Part shown: positions 31,218-39,897 of the stretch, one piece after another | How the letters are laid out: each line of letters starts with the position of its first letter | Numbering within the stretch: position 1 is the first letter of the stretch | NCBI GenBank assembly: GCA_028284485.1 | Contig: JANQRQ010000055.1 | Coordinates: forward strand, 31,479 to 95,478 | DNA length: 64,000 nucleotides | Source of the DNA: Planctomycetaceae bacterium | GTDB taxonomy: Bacteria > Planctomycetota > Planctomycetia > Planctomycetales > Planctomycetaceae | Direction of reading: 5' to 3' | The notes under the pieces: generated by a model | The model's database searches: none | The model's input: the letters and a program-made list of their open reading frames with translations, nothing else | What the model was told of the DNA's origin: nothing | Made by a program: the position numbers and the translations under genes

Positions 31218-32111
31218 ATGACGCAATTTCAAAAAGGGATCATCCTCGCGGGCGGATCGGGCACGCGGTTGTATCCCATGACTCGCTCGGTCAGCAAGCA
31301 ACTCTTACCGGTGTACGACAAGCCGATGGTTTACTATCCGCTGTCGACCCTCATGCTGGCGGGCATCCGCAACGTGTTGATCATTTCCACCCCCGAAGAC
31401 CTCGCCAATTACGAACGCTTGCTCGGCAACGGTAGCCAGGTGGGGATCTCCATTTCGTACGCCGAACAGCCGCGCCCCGAAGGACTCGCGCAGGCATTTT
31501 TGATCGGCCGGGAATTCATTGGCGACGATCATGTAGCGTTGGTGTTGGGCGACAACATTTTTTACGGACAGGGATTTCAGAAAATGCTCCGGCGATCGGC
31601 GAGCCGCCAAGAGGGTGCCACCGTATTCGCCTATCCGGTCAAGGATCCGCAGCGTTACGGCGTCGTCGCCTTTAACAGCGATGGCGTCGCGACGTCGCTC
31701 GAAGAAAAGCCAAAGGAGCCAAAGTCGAATCTGGCAGTCACCGGCCTGTATTTTTACGACAACAGCGTCGTCGATATTGCCGCCAATTTGAAACCGTCGC
31801 CGCGTGGCGAGTTGGAAATCACCGACGTCAACCGCGTCTATCTCGAGCAAGGCAAACTGACGGTCGAGCGGTTCACGCGTGGATTCTCCTGGCTCGATAC
31901 CGGCACGCCAGAATCGTTAATTCAAGCCGCCAGCTTCATCGCCACCATCGAACAGCGTCAAGGCCTGAAAATTGCCTGTATCGAAGAGATCGCCTTTCGC
32001 AACGGATTCATCGACGAAGCGCAGTTGCGCGAAACAGCAGAGGCCCTCAATAATTCTTATGGAGAGTACCTGCTCGAGCTGATTCAGCACGCCAAGCGCG
32101 GAACTCTATGA
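31218..32111 (+). CDS. rfbA: Glucose-1-phosphate thymidylyltransferase
   Basis: 297 residues (rmlA). It forms dTDP-glucose from dTTP and glucose-1-phosphate, the step before RfbB. The opening [16 protein letters not shown] nucleotide-binding loop, [18 protein letters not shown], the [11 protein letters not shown] metal site, [10 protein letters not shown] and the [11 protein letters not shown] motif are all present. ATG 31218 follows the rfbB stop with a single base between. Function is secure; which deoxysugar is finally made is not visible here. Confidence 0.97.
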   Translation: MTQFQKGIILAGGSGTRLYPMTRSVSKQLLPVYDKPMVYYPLSTLMLAGIRNVLIISTPEDLANYERLLGNGSQVGISISYAEQPRPEGLAQAFLIGREFIGDDHVALVLGDNIFYGQGFQKMLRRSASRQEGATVFAYPVKDPQRYGVVAFNSDGVATSLEEKPKEPKSNLAVTGLYFYDNSVVDIAANLKPSPRGELEITDVNRVYLEQGKLTVERFTRGFSWLDTGTPESLIQAASFIATIEQRQGLKIACIEEIAFRNGFIDEAQLRETAEALNNSYGEYLLELIQHAKRGTL

Positions 32112-32170
32112 TGGCCTCTTAAGCCTCGCCCGGCCTGTATGGAAACTCCCCTTCGTATTGACGACAACCG

Positions 32171-33424
32171 ATGAAACAACGTTGGACATGGACGGTCTTG
32201 GCGGTGGCGTTAGGAACAACCGCTGGAATCTGGCTGAAAAACAACCTTCGTCGAGCAGCCCCTCCGGCCGAGCTGAAAATTGAAACGGCCTGGGAATCGT
32301 TGCCCGAATCGACAACGATTCGGGTCAATCTCACCGGATCGCCGCGACGTGAGATCGATCTGTCAGTGGATGGTCCATACAAAATCCAACCAGTCGGATC
32401 TCCAACCATTCTCGGTAAGGGAGACCGTCTCCCCAATACGACAGCCCGCGCGTCGGATGCGGGCATTCAAATTGGCGACAGCGAGTATACGGTATCTCGT
32501 TTGGAAATCGTTCCGGAGAAATCCCCCGCGATTTGGATCAATCGTCACCAGTATCGTGGCACAGTTCGTTTATTTCGCCGGCCCAATGGCAGATTGATTG
32601 CGGTCAACGTCCTGCCGGTCGAACATTACCTGGCCAGTGTGGTTGACAGCGAAATGCCGGCCAGCTTCCCACCGGCGGCACGTCGCGCTCAGGCGGTGGT
32701 CGCTCGAACGTACGCCTACTATCAAATGCTAGCCGCCCGTGATCATCCTCGCTTCGATTTGTACGGCTCGTCCCGCAGTCAGGAGTACCTCGGCTTTCAA
32801 TACTACACGTCGAGCAATCGCCGCTGGGCCGGAGAAAGCCGCAACAGCCGGCAAATCGTCGCCGACACACACAACATGGTGGCGACCTACCAGGGTCGGT
32901 TGTTCTGCACGTACTACTCGGCCGTTTGCGGCGGGCGAACGACATTCGGTCCGTTGATTTTCAGCGACGCCGCTCCGCCCTTGCGCAGCGTCCCCTGCCA
33001 ATGGTGCTCGGCCGCGACCCGATACCGCTGGACGAAATCGATCAGCCTCGAGCGGCTTTCGGCCAATTTGCAGCAATACCTCCAACGGCAACGCAAATCG
33101 TTCGGATCGCTGGCATCAATCAGCAGCAAAATGGGTCAAGGGGATTCTGCCAGTGTGGTCAATGTCGGGGACGGCAGACGCGACTATCAGATTAATTCGA
33201 CGGAATTCCGTCAGGCGGTCGCGGCGATCCTACCAAGCGCGAGCTTTGCCGTTCGCATAGTCGGCGATACAGTGCAGTTTGACGGGCGCGGTCACGGTCA
33301 TGGCGTCGGGATGTGCCAATGGGGTGCTCGCGGTCTGGGAGAAGCGGACCGCAGCTTTCGGGATATTTTGCGGTTCTACTATCCCGGAGCGGAAATCGTG
33401 GTTTTGAAGCCGCGGAGCGAATAA
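32171..33424 (+). CDS. SpoIID/LytB domain protein
   Basis: 417 residues with an N-terminal hydrophobic anchor (WTWTVLAVALGTTAGIW). The SpoIID/LytB domain spans about residues 140-410: VLPVEHYLASVVDSEMP, the RRAQAVVARTYAYYQ segment, YYSAVCGGRTT and the closing GHGHGVGMCQWGARG motif. In sporulating bacteria SpoIID is a lytic transglycosylase that cleaves denuded peptidoglycan. Planctomycetes do not sporulate, so a cell-wall remodelling role is inferred. It follows rfbA by 59 bases and may be in the same operon. Confidence 0.9.
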   Translation: MKQRWTWTVLAVALGTTAGIWLKNNLRRAAPPAELKIETAWESLPESTTIRVNLTGSPRREIDLSVDGPYKIQPVGSPTILGKGDRLPNTTARASDAGIQIGDSEYTVSRLEIVPEKSPAIWINRHQYRGTVRLFRRPNGRLIAVNVLPVEHYLASVVDSEMPASFPPAARRAQAVVARTYAYYQMLAARDHPRFDLYGSSRSQEYLGFQYYTSSNRRWAGESRNSRQIVADTHNMVATYQGRLFCTYYSAVCGGRTTFGPLIFSDAAPPLRSVPCQWCSAATRYRWTKSISLERLSANLQQYLQRQRKSFGSLASISSKMGQGDSASVVNVGDGRRDYQINSTEFRQAVAAILPSASFAVRIVGDTVQFDGRGHGHGVGMCQWGARGLGEADRSFRDILRFYYPGAEIVVLKPRSE

Positions 33425-33442
33425 TTCCACCGTGTCCGTTCG

Positions 33443-33515
33443 GGTGCCACTGCTGGCTGGCCCCAGGTTGCCGGGCGATTCCGTTCGGGTGCCACTGCTG
33501 GCTCGCCCAGCAGTG
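33443..33515. repeat. Copies of the CACTGCTGGC hairpin repeat
   Basis: GTTCGGGTGCCACTGCTGGCT occurs twice (33438 and 33484). The second copy continues into a near-perfect hairpin, CACTGCTGG-GCTCGC-CCAGCAGTG type, at 33493-33515. Related hairpins lie at 34822-34855 and 35102-35136. Nothing else is evident up to the tRNA. Confidence 0.6.
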
Positions 33516-33723
33516 CCTCGTCGACTCTTGTTTTGACAATTTTCCTGTATTTTCAGCGAAGGAAATCGAGTGACGTCCTGGTCCAGGCCGGCGGAGACCC
33601 TTGTCAGTTTTTTGGCGATTGAATAGACTTCTGCGCTGGATGATTGGAACAGAGAATTCGGCCCTGGCCCTACGCACGAGAGCGTCCGTCGAGGCAGCAA
33701 TATTCTGGAAACATCGTCCTGAT

Positions 33724-33795
33724 TACCCGGTGGTGTAATTGGCAACACAGCAGGTTTTGGTCCTGCCATTCTAGGTTCGAGTCCTAGCCGGGTAA
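33724..33795 (+). tRNA. tRNA-Gln(TTG)
   Basis: TACCCGG pairs with CCGGGTA for the acceptor stem, with discriminator A. The anticodon arm GCAGG-TTTTGGT-CCTGC gives anticodon TTG (glutamine, CAA). The T arm CTAGG-TTCGAGT-CCTAG is complete. 72 bases; CCA is not encoded. Confidence 0.95.
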
Positions 33796-33915
33796 CTTTC
33801 GATAACAGGTCGCAGGTCAACTGGCCCGCGACCGGTTTTTATGCGCAGTCGCCGAGAATGTGGCGAACAGGCGGCCTCGTACCGTCCTGACGGTAGATCA
33901 CAGCTGACCAACCGA

Positions 33916-34767
33916 TCACATCTTGCAACTGATCCGGTATAGCAGCCGTTCTTCTGCGGGGCAGGATGCAGGTTGACCCGGCGTTGCCGAATGCAATGTC
34001 GACGAGTTATCCCACACCACGAGGTCGCCCACTTCGTAGCGGTGCTGATAGACAAACTGCGGCTGTGTGGCATGCGCCTTTAACTCGTTGAGCAACTCCA
34101 AAGCCTCGTCGTCCGGCATATCGACGATGCCGAACGAACTCCCCGCGACCGCATACAGCGCGGGTCTGCCGGTCACGGGATGGGGGCGCACGATCGGGTG
34201 ATATACATTTTTGACTTGTTCTTTTTGCTGGTCGGTCAGCGGCTGCGCGGCAGTCGCCGAGGCTTCACCGGCATCATCACGATTACCGTAGTGATGCAGG
34301 ACGTTGAGATCGGAGATGCGTTGTCGCATCCCTTCCGAAAGTGCGTCGTACGCCCGGAACATATTGGCAAACAGCGTTTCTCCGCCGGTCTGTGGTGCCT
34401 TAACCGAGTAGACGACCGTCGCCAACGCCGGTTCTGCTTCGTAGGACATATCGGTGTGCCAATAGGCGGCACCGTCGTAGATACCGATCGGTTCGCCGTT
34501 CTCCACGATATTCGACAGCAGCAGAATCGACGGAAACCCGGACATGCGGAGTTGGCTGACAATGTGCGGCTGCGGTCGGCCGAAATAACCAGCCACCCGA
34601 TCGAACTGTTCAGGGGTCAGCGACTGCCCGCGAAGAACTAGCACGCCATGCTTAAAAAGCGCTTCCCGCAGCTCGTCGACCGATTCCTTGGGCAACGGCG
34701 CCGACAAATCGACACCAGCAACTTCCGCCCCAAGCGGCGCCTCAAAGGCTTGCACTTGTACTGTCAT
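33916..34767 (-). CDS. TauD/TfdA-family Fe(II)/2-oxoglutarate dioxygenase
   Basis: 283 residues. ATG 34767 (MTVQVQAFEAPLGAEVAGVD) matches the typical N-terminus; no strong Shine-Dalgarno precedes it. The iron-binding His104-x-Asp106 (YWHTDMSY) and the distal His (SSTLHSATPG) are present, as is the final Arg-containing segment (ERLLYRISC) for 2-oxoglutarate. Members hydroxylate taurine, alkylsulfates, 2,4-D or other small acids, releasing sulfite in some cases; the substrate here is unknown. Its first 23 codons are duplicated upstream as a remnant that keeps a better ribosome-binding site, so the gene may have lost its original leader. Confidence 0.9.
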   Translation of the reverse strand: MTVQVQAFEAPLGAEVAGVDLSAPLPKESVDELREALFKHGVLVLRGQSLTPEQFDRVAGYFGRPQPHIVSQLRMSGFPSILLLSNIVENGEPIGIYDGAAYWHTDMSYEAEPALATVVYSVKAPQTGGETLFANMFRAYDALSEGMRQRISDLNVLHHYGNRDDAGEASATAAQPLTDQQKEQVKNVYHPIVRPHPVTGRPALYAVAGSSFGIVDMPDDEALELLNELKAHATQPQFVYQHRYEVGDLVVWDNSSTLHSATPGQPASCPAEERLLYRISCKM

Positions 34768-34821
34768 AGAGTCACTCGACGACTGGCACTCGTCTTTCGT
34801 GTCATGCGATCTCGTAGAATT

Positions 34822-34855
34822 CTGCACTGCTGGACGAGCCAGCAGTGGCACCCGG
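34822..34855. repeat. CACTGCTGG hairpin repeat
   Basis: CTGCACTGCTGGACGAGCCA then GCAGTGGCACCCGG: CACTGCTGG and CCAGCAGTG pair around a four-base loop. It separates the intact dioxygenase gene from its 5' remnant. An identical copy lies at 35102-35136 and a degenerate one near 35299-35328. Confidence 0.75.
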
Positions 34856-34924
34856 CGCCGACAAGTCGACACCAGCAACTTCCGCCCCAAGCGGCGCATC
34901 GAAAGCCTGTACCTTAAGTGTCAT
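34855..34924 (-). pseudogene. 5' remnant of a TauD-family dioxygenase gene
   Basis: ATG 34924 on the minus strand with AAGGGG seven bases upstream opens MTLKVQAFDAPLGAEVAGVD, then LSA. These 23 codons match the start of the intact gene at 34767, at roughly 85% nucleotide identity by eye. The similarity ends exactly where the hairpin repeat begins (about 34855). It is either the truncated end of a second paralogue or a partial tandem duplication of the intact gene. Confidence 0.75.
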
Positions 34925-34970
34925 CGAATCCCCTTAGGAGCGTTGGAGCAATCAGTGCCCGATTTTCTGT

Positions 34971-35232
34971 GAGCGGCAAGGCGCTAGCCGCCGGCTTTTC
35001 TCAACTCCAGGAACCGGTGGCTAGCGCCATTCCGCTCAGTTGTTTCTCGAACGGTCCCTACGAGTTTTTTCCGTCCTTCGACTCACTGTTGAGCGATCAA
35101 TTCTGCACTGCTGGACGAGCCAGCAGTGGCACCCGGCGATAGCCGCCGGCTTTTCAAAGTTTCAGGAACCGGTGGCTAGCGCCATTCCGCTCAGCAACTT
35201 CTCGCCGGTGGCTAGCGCCATACCGCTTAGTT
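34971..35232. repeat. GCTAGCCGCCGG hairpin elements in a tandem block
   Basis: The full element at 34971-35037 is a long hairpin. GAGCGG, GGCGCTAGCC and CCGG on the left pair with CCGG, GGCTAGCGCC and CCGCTC on the right, with small internal mismatches. A second, shorter copy lies at 35138-35198 and a single right arm at 35204-35232. The flanking GTTTTTTCCGTCCTTC block is also repeated (35060 and 35253). The whole 34925-35344 gap is made of these repeats; no gene is seen. Confidence 0.8.
35102..35136. repeat. CACTGCTGG hairpin repeat, second copy
   Basis: Identical over the core to the copy at 34822-34855: TGCACTGCTGGACGAGCCAG, then CAGTGGCACCCGG. Confidence 0.75.
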
Positions 35233-35344
35233 ATTCCTCGATCAGTCCTTGTGAGTTTTTTCCGTCCTTCAACTCATTCTTGAGCGATCAAGTTCTCACC
35301 TCGGGACGGGCCGGCAGTGACATCCGGGCAACATCCCATGTCGA

Positions 35345-38300
35345 CTAATCGTACAGGAATGTTGCCGTCGCAATCGTGTCGTGATCGCAAACGGCACGGA
35401 CCCAGCAGGCAGAGAATGCCTCAGGAAATTCGTACTTCAGCGTCTGACCAGGATCGACGTTAAAAGCACGATAGTTGACCCACAATCCGGTGCCATCAAT
35501 GTCGATCTGCAGCGTCATCGTGACCGGCTCCATTGCTTTGTGTGCGAGCATCACGGTCTTTCGATCGTAGCCGGTCATCAAGTAAGGATCCGAAGGGAGA
35601 CCCGCTTGCACTGGGCTATCAAGCCATGGGCCTCCTTGACCGACCGGTTTGCCGAGTTTCCACAAGTCGTCAATCCCACCGAACCACAGTGCCGTACGTC
35701 CATCCGCATCGCGAAACACGTGACCGTCGGCGGTGGCCTCTTCGCGCACGCCGGCCAGTACCAGCAATCCATTCCAGGAACAAAAATCGGTGATCTGTTT
35801 GGAATGGCTGGAGACCGGTCGCATGCGATGCCAATCTGGGGGAGCGCCGTTCGTAATCAACGGGACTTCGTAAAACGTCCCGTGGATGTTGGCGAGATGA
35901 CGTTCCGATTCGACCTCGCGAGAGGCCCTCGGCCAACCGTCGGCAAATGGCCGGTCGAATCCGCTATCTCCCTTGGGAAGCCGCAGTGTCTGATCGGCAT
36001 GTCGTAATACGACCGACGCCTTGTCGACCGTAAACTCCGGCTCGACGTGAAGCAGCGTTTTGAGTGCTGCATCCGGTTCGTCAGCTTCAAACTCGAAGCC
36101 CGCTTTCGTGAATTCGAAGTAACGATCGTCGCCAGTGATCACACGCAAGTTGCGATTGCGCTTGGCAGCGTACAGCAGCGCAGCATGTGCGCGATCCTCA
36201 CCCACATCAGCCAGTCCACTGAACAGGTCCTGATTCGCCGGAGTATCGCCGTCTATATACTGACCGGCCGTCTGGTGCAAAAACGCGGTCGCGATGCAAT
36301 CCCGGCTCACGATAAGTCGCAGCCAGACGGCATTCAGATTGTTCGGCAAATAGTGCGCCACGTACCCATCCGCTGGGACTTCCACCGTTTCCAAATCGGT
36401 CCAGGTACTATTGCCCTGCCGGTCGACCTGCAATCGGAATCGCACCGGCCCAGTACCGGTCGCGTCGGCATCGCTCGGAACATCCATCACTGTGACAGTG
36501 GCGTCCCCAAGAGCAGTCACTTTGACATCGGCACTGCCGTTTGATTGCACAAACGCCAAATGGGGCATACCGAATGCATTGCGTTCATGGTTGACGGCAT
36601 TGCCGGGGATCGAGATCGTTCCGGCCTGAAACTTGCGCGAATACACGACATCACCAAAACCTTTGCCCCACGTCATTTGGAGATTCGTTTTCTTCCAAGC
36701 GGCAGGAAGTTTTGGATTTCCACGACGATCGACTGCCAGAAAGACGGTCACCGGCCCACTCACGTCGAATTCGAATCCCGCAGCCGGCTTGTGCCAATCG
36801 CCACGCTTGACGGTTACGCGCGGCAGGCTTTGAAACTCCGCCGGCATCGAATGAATCTCGTGCAGATTTGTCGTCCGCAGCGCCTGAACGGCAACTGGCT
36901 TCTTTCGTCCAACGGCGAGATGCAATACGCGCCGATCGAATCCCGCGACCAAAAATGGATCCGAAGGCGTGTTCGCGAGTACTCGATCTTCAATCCATGG
37001 TCCGCCATATCCGCTGGCCGGCCCCCAGGTCTTGAGATCTTCATAGTCGCCGAACCATAGATTGCTTTGTGGTTGCCCGGCGAGCTTGTTGCCCTGAATG
37101 CTGGTTTCGTCGGTCGCCAATACGAGCCGACCGTTCCAGTCACAGAAGTCGGGCACGTATCGCAGATGGCTGCCAATCGGTTTGATACCGGCAGAAGTTT
37201 CTTCCGAAAACGTTGGAGGGAAATCGAAGAACATGCCATGCATGTCCATCATCCAGCGGCCACCGGAGATCTGGCGAATGCGCGGCCATTCGGTATACCA
37301 ACCGTGACTCGCGTCGTTGCAATACGCCGCTTTCGGCAACAGATAGGTATGCCACCGACCCTCATCGAGCAATTTCAGACGCACACTGCGGCGATCCCAG
37401 CCGATCGCCCAGACCGGCTCGTCCCCATCGCTTCCACCGGTAATGCCCAAAGGTCCCATGATGTCGGTGAACTGGCGACGCTCGACGATGCTCCAATTCC
37501 TGCCGTCGAATTCAGCCAAGATTCCCCGTTCTTCGTCGTTTTGCGCTGCGCCGCCGACCAATACATCGTCATAGTTCCCGACGTGTAGTTCACCGTTGTT
37601 TGACACGATCAGCCGACCCTGCGACGTATAGCCCCCTTTGCCGTGCCAACCGGGGACCGGCTTTTTGAACAATCGTTTCACCGATAGCGTGTGAACGTTG
37701 GCTTCCCAAATCGAGCCCTCCATGTCGATGTAATAAACCATGTTTTCAGGATCTTTGAGATGCCGGGTGATGGCGGTCACCCTCATTGGCATTTCTTTCG
37801 GCGAGATAACTCGCACGTTGCCCTGCGAATCGATCAAATAATGCGCGATGAGCAGTTGGTTCGACTCCGCGTGAATCATGCGTCCCGCCGGCGTTCCCCC
37901 CACGCTTTCGGCATGCACCGTCATCGGGCGATTGAGGTCCGGATCAACCGAATAAAGTTTGTGCTCGCTACCGTTCGGCTGATGGGGCGCGTAATTGACC
38001 ATCCACAGCTTGCCGGCCCAGGACACGATGGCGCCAATCCCGCATTCGTTGTGCCCGCTTTTGTAGTGCGCCCCGTTTTGACTGTAGATGCCGTAGGTCG
38101 TGAGATGGGGATAAACGCCGCTGATTTCGATGTCGGTGCGTGCAGGTTGGGGAGGAGCTGCGGGAATCTGCGGGCGGGTGTCGGCGGCCTTTCGATCCGC
38201 GACTTCGATTCGGCCGGCCGGCGAAATGGCCCGCTTCAATTGGCGCAGTTGGTTCGCAAATGCGCTCGCCCGCGCGTGATGCTCCGGCAATCTCGCGACA

Positions 38301-39604
38301 TTGTTCGATTCAATCGGATCGGAATTGAGATCGTACAATTCTGCAAACACGTCGCCGCTGTCGTCACCAACTTGAGTCTCCACATACTTCCATCGTTCGC
38401 CGCGGACGGCCCATAACGGCCGGCTGCCCAATTGCGGCGTCGGAGCTTCGTACAGAAAGCTGGTTCGCCAATCAGCAGGCGCGTTCCCTGAAATGATTGG
38501 CAGCAAGCTACGACCGTGCAGCGATTCGGGAATCGGCACACCAGCCAATTCATAAACTGTTGCCGTCAAATCAATGTTGAGGACCAATGCGCTCGACACG
38601 CTTTGAGTTGTCTTCGGACCCGCGACCGCCATCGGGACACGCATCGATTCTTCGTAGGGCAACACTTTGCTGGTCATACCATGCTCACCCAGCATCCAGC
38701 CGTTATCCCCCATGAAAATGATCCAAGTGTTCTCCCGCAGGTTCAGCCGTTCCAACTCATCGAGCACTCGGCCAACAGCGGCATCCATCTGCTCGACGCC
38801 GGCATAGTAGTCGCGGGAATGCCGCAGGATGTTTTCCGGCTGGTCGTATCCATACTTCAATGCTTGAGTACGATTCCGCGATGTTTTCAAGTAGATCGGT
38901 TTGCCGGAAAGATTTTCGTTCCAGGTCTCGGGCAATGGCATTTCGTCGACAGAATAGTTGTCGAGGTATTCTTCTCGAGCGGGCCAGGTCAACCGATGGT
39001 CCATATGCGGTACTTGGGTACACATCCACAGCACGAACGGTTTGCGTTGTGACCGGGCTTGCTCGATGAATCGGAGCGATTCGCTGGCGACAACGTCATC
39101 GACAAAACCAGGCATGACTTTCTTTTCGCCGTTCACCGTGAATTCGCGGTCGTACCAAGTGCCGTTCGACCAGCAGGTCGAAACAAACTCGAAACCGCAC
39201 TCTTCCGGCGTTGACTTGAGGTGCCACTTGCCGGTCACGCCGGTTGCGTAGCCTGCTTGTTTTAGAATTGCAGCAAAAGTTGTCTCGCTCGGGTGTAACC
39301 GAACATTTCCCACGGAAGTGACCCCGTTGCTACTGCCATATCTCCCGGTCAAACAGGCAGCTCGGCTCGGCGAGCAAATAGCCAACGTGACGAACGCGTT
39401 TTCGAATCGCGTTCCGTGTTCCGCGATACGGTCGAGGTTGGGCGTGGCAATTCGCTCGTTTCCGGACGCGCGAAAAAGATCCCAACGCTGGTCGTCTGTG
39501 AGAATGAACAGAATATTCGGCTGCTCAGCTGTCGCATCAACAGTCGCAATAAAGGCAAATCCAAAGAGGCCCAATAGAAGTGGTCCCAAGACCCTCTGAT
39601 GCAT
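35345..39604 (-). CDS. Secreted sulfatase fused to a 930-residue duplicated C-terminal region
   Basis: 1419 residues, about three times a normal sulfatase. ATG 39604 (MHQRVLGPLLLGLFGFAF) starts a signal peptide. Residues about 27-460 form a complete sulfatase: Asp37-Asp38 (LTDDQRWD), formylglycine motif CSPSR with Cys77, GKWHLK, and MGDNGW (Asp300). After a Pro-rich linker (about 461-490) comes a propeller-like region of unknown family. It contains two related blocks: VPDFCDWNGRLVLA with LWFGDYEDL, GGPWIED and SDPFLVAGFDRR; and later ITDFCSWNGLLVLA with LWFGGIDDL, GGPWLDS and SDPYLMTGYDRK. Probably extracellular or periplasmic glycan desulfation with a binding or second catalytic unit; function of the extension unknown. 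Confidence 0.88.
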   Translation of the reverse strand: MHQRVLGPLLLGLFGFAFIATVDATAEQPNILFILTDDQRWDLFRASGNERIATPNLDRIAEHGTRFENAFVTLAICSPSRAACLTGRYGSSNGVTSVGNVRLHPSETTFAAILKQAGYATGVTGKWHLKSTPEECGFEFVSTCWSNGTWYDREFTVNGEKKVMPGFVDDVVASESLRFIEQARSQRKPFVLWMCTQVPHMDHRLTWPAREEYLDNYSVDEMPLPETWNENLSGKPIYLKTSRNRTQALKYGYDQPENILRHSRDYYAGVEQMDAAVGRVLDELERLNLRENTWIIFMGDNGWMLGEHGMTSKVLPYEESMRVPMAVAGPKTTQSVSSALVLNIDLTATVYELAGVPIPESLHGRSLLPIISGNAPADWRTSFLYEAPTPQLGSRPLWAVRGERWKYVETQVGDDSGDVFAELYDLNSDPIESNNVARLPEHHARASAFANQLRQLKRAISPAGRIEVADRKAADTRPQIPAAPPQPARTDIEISGVYPHLTTYGIYSQNGAHYKSGHNECGIGAIVSWAGKLWMVNYAPHQPNGSEHKLYSVDPDLNRPMTVHAESVGGTPAGRMIHAESNQLLIAHYLIDSQGNVRVISPKEMPMRVTAITRHLKDPENMVYYIDMEGSIWEANVHTLSVKRLFKKPVPGWHGKGGYTSQGRLIVSNNGELHVGNYDDVLVGGAAQNDEERGILAEFDGRNWSIVERRQFTDIMGPLGITGGSDGDEPVWAIGWDRRSVRLKLLDEGRWHTYLLPKAAYCNDASHGWYTEWPRIRQISGGRWMMDMHGMFFDFPPTFSEETSAGIKPIGSHLRYVPDFCDWNGRLVLATDETSIQGNKLAGQPQSNLWFGDYEDLKTWGPASGYGGPWIEDRVLANTPSDPFLVAGFDRRVLHLAVGRKKPVAVQALRTTNLHEIHSMPAEFQSLPRVTVKRGDWHKPAAGFEFDVSGPVTVFLAVDRRGNPKLPAAWKKTNLQMTWGKGFGDVVYSRKFQAGTISIPGNAVNHERNAFGMPHLAFVQSNGSADVKVTALGDATVTVMDVPSDADATGTGPVRFRLQVDRQGNSTWTDLETVEVPADGYVAHYLPNNLNAVWLRLIVSRDCIATAFLHQTAGQYIDGDTPANQDLFSGLADVGEDRAHAALLYAAKRNRNLRVITGDDRYFEFTKAGFEFEADEPDAALKTLLHVEPEFTVDKASVVLRHADQTLRLPKGDSGFDRPFADGWPRASREVESERHLANIHGTFYEVPLITNGAPPDWHRMRPVSSHSKQITDFCSWNGLLVLAGVREEATADGHVFRDADGRTALWFGGIDDLWKLGKPVGQGGPWLDSPVQAGLPSDPYLMTGYDRKTVMLAHKAMEPVTMTLQIDIDGTGLWVNYRAFNVDPGQTLKYEFPEAFSACWVRAVCDHDTIATATFLYD

Positions 39605-39660
39605 CGTTCTGACTCTTGTGTTGAAGGTTCGAAACAAGCACAACCGGGTTTGGGGACTGG

Positions 39661-39767
39661 TACCACAGCGTGTCACGCTGACTTGTGGCCGCGACAGTTG
39701 CGTTTTGTTCTATGATAGCTGGCTCCCGCGAGCCAAATACGCCCACGTGGCAAAGTAAACCGCTCTA
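39661..39767 (-). repeat. TAGAGC element, subfamily 2
   Basis: On the minus strand it begins TAGAGCGGTTTACTTTGCC and continues GTGGGCGTATTTGGCTCG, the TGGCTC-GCGG-GAGCCA hairpin, ATCATAGAACAAAA and GTCAGCGTGACACGCTG. Block order matches the copy at 2429-2526. It lies between the PDZ gene and the sulfatase fusion, about 57 bases upstream of the latter's start codon. Confidence 0.7.
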
Positions 39768-39897
39768 CAACCAATCGCATGCGACACTCCCGGAAGCAGC
39801 TTCAAGGTGTTCGCGGACCCGCACCATCGTTCACCGGCATCCGGTTGGGACTACGGGGCACGCGAGATTCTCGGAACAATCAAAGATTGCCAAAGAC

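Noticed and set aside
37691..38416. 241-residue open frame opposite the sulfatase fusion
   Set aside because: Antisense shadow of a well-supported coding frame, no domain, no ribosome-binding site.
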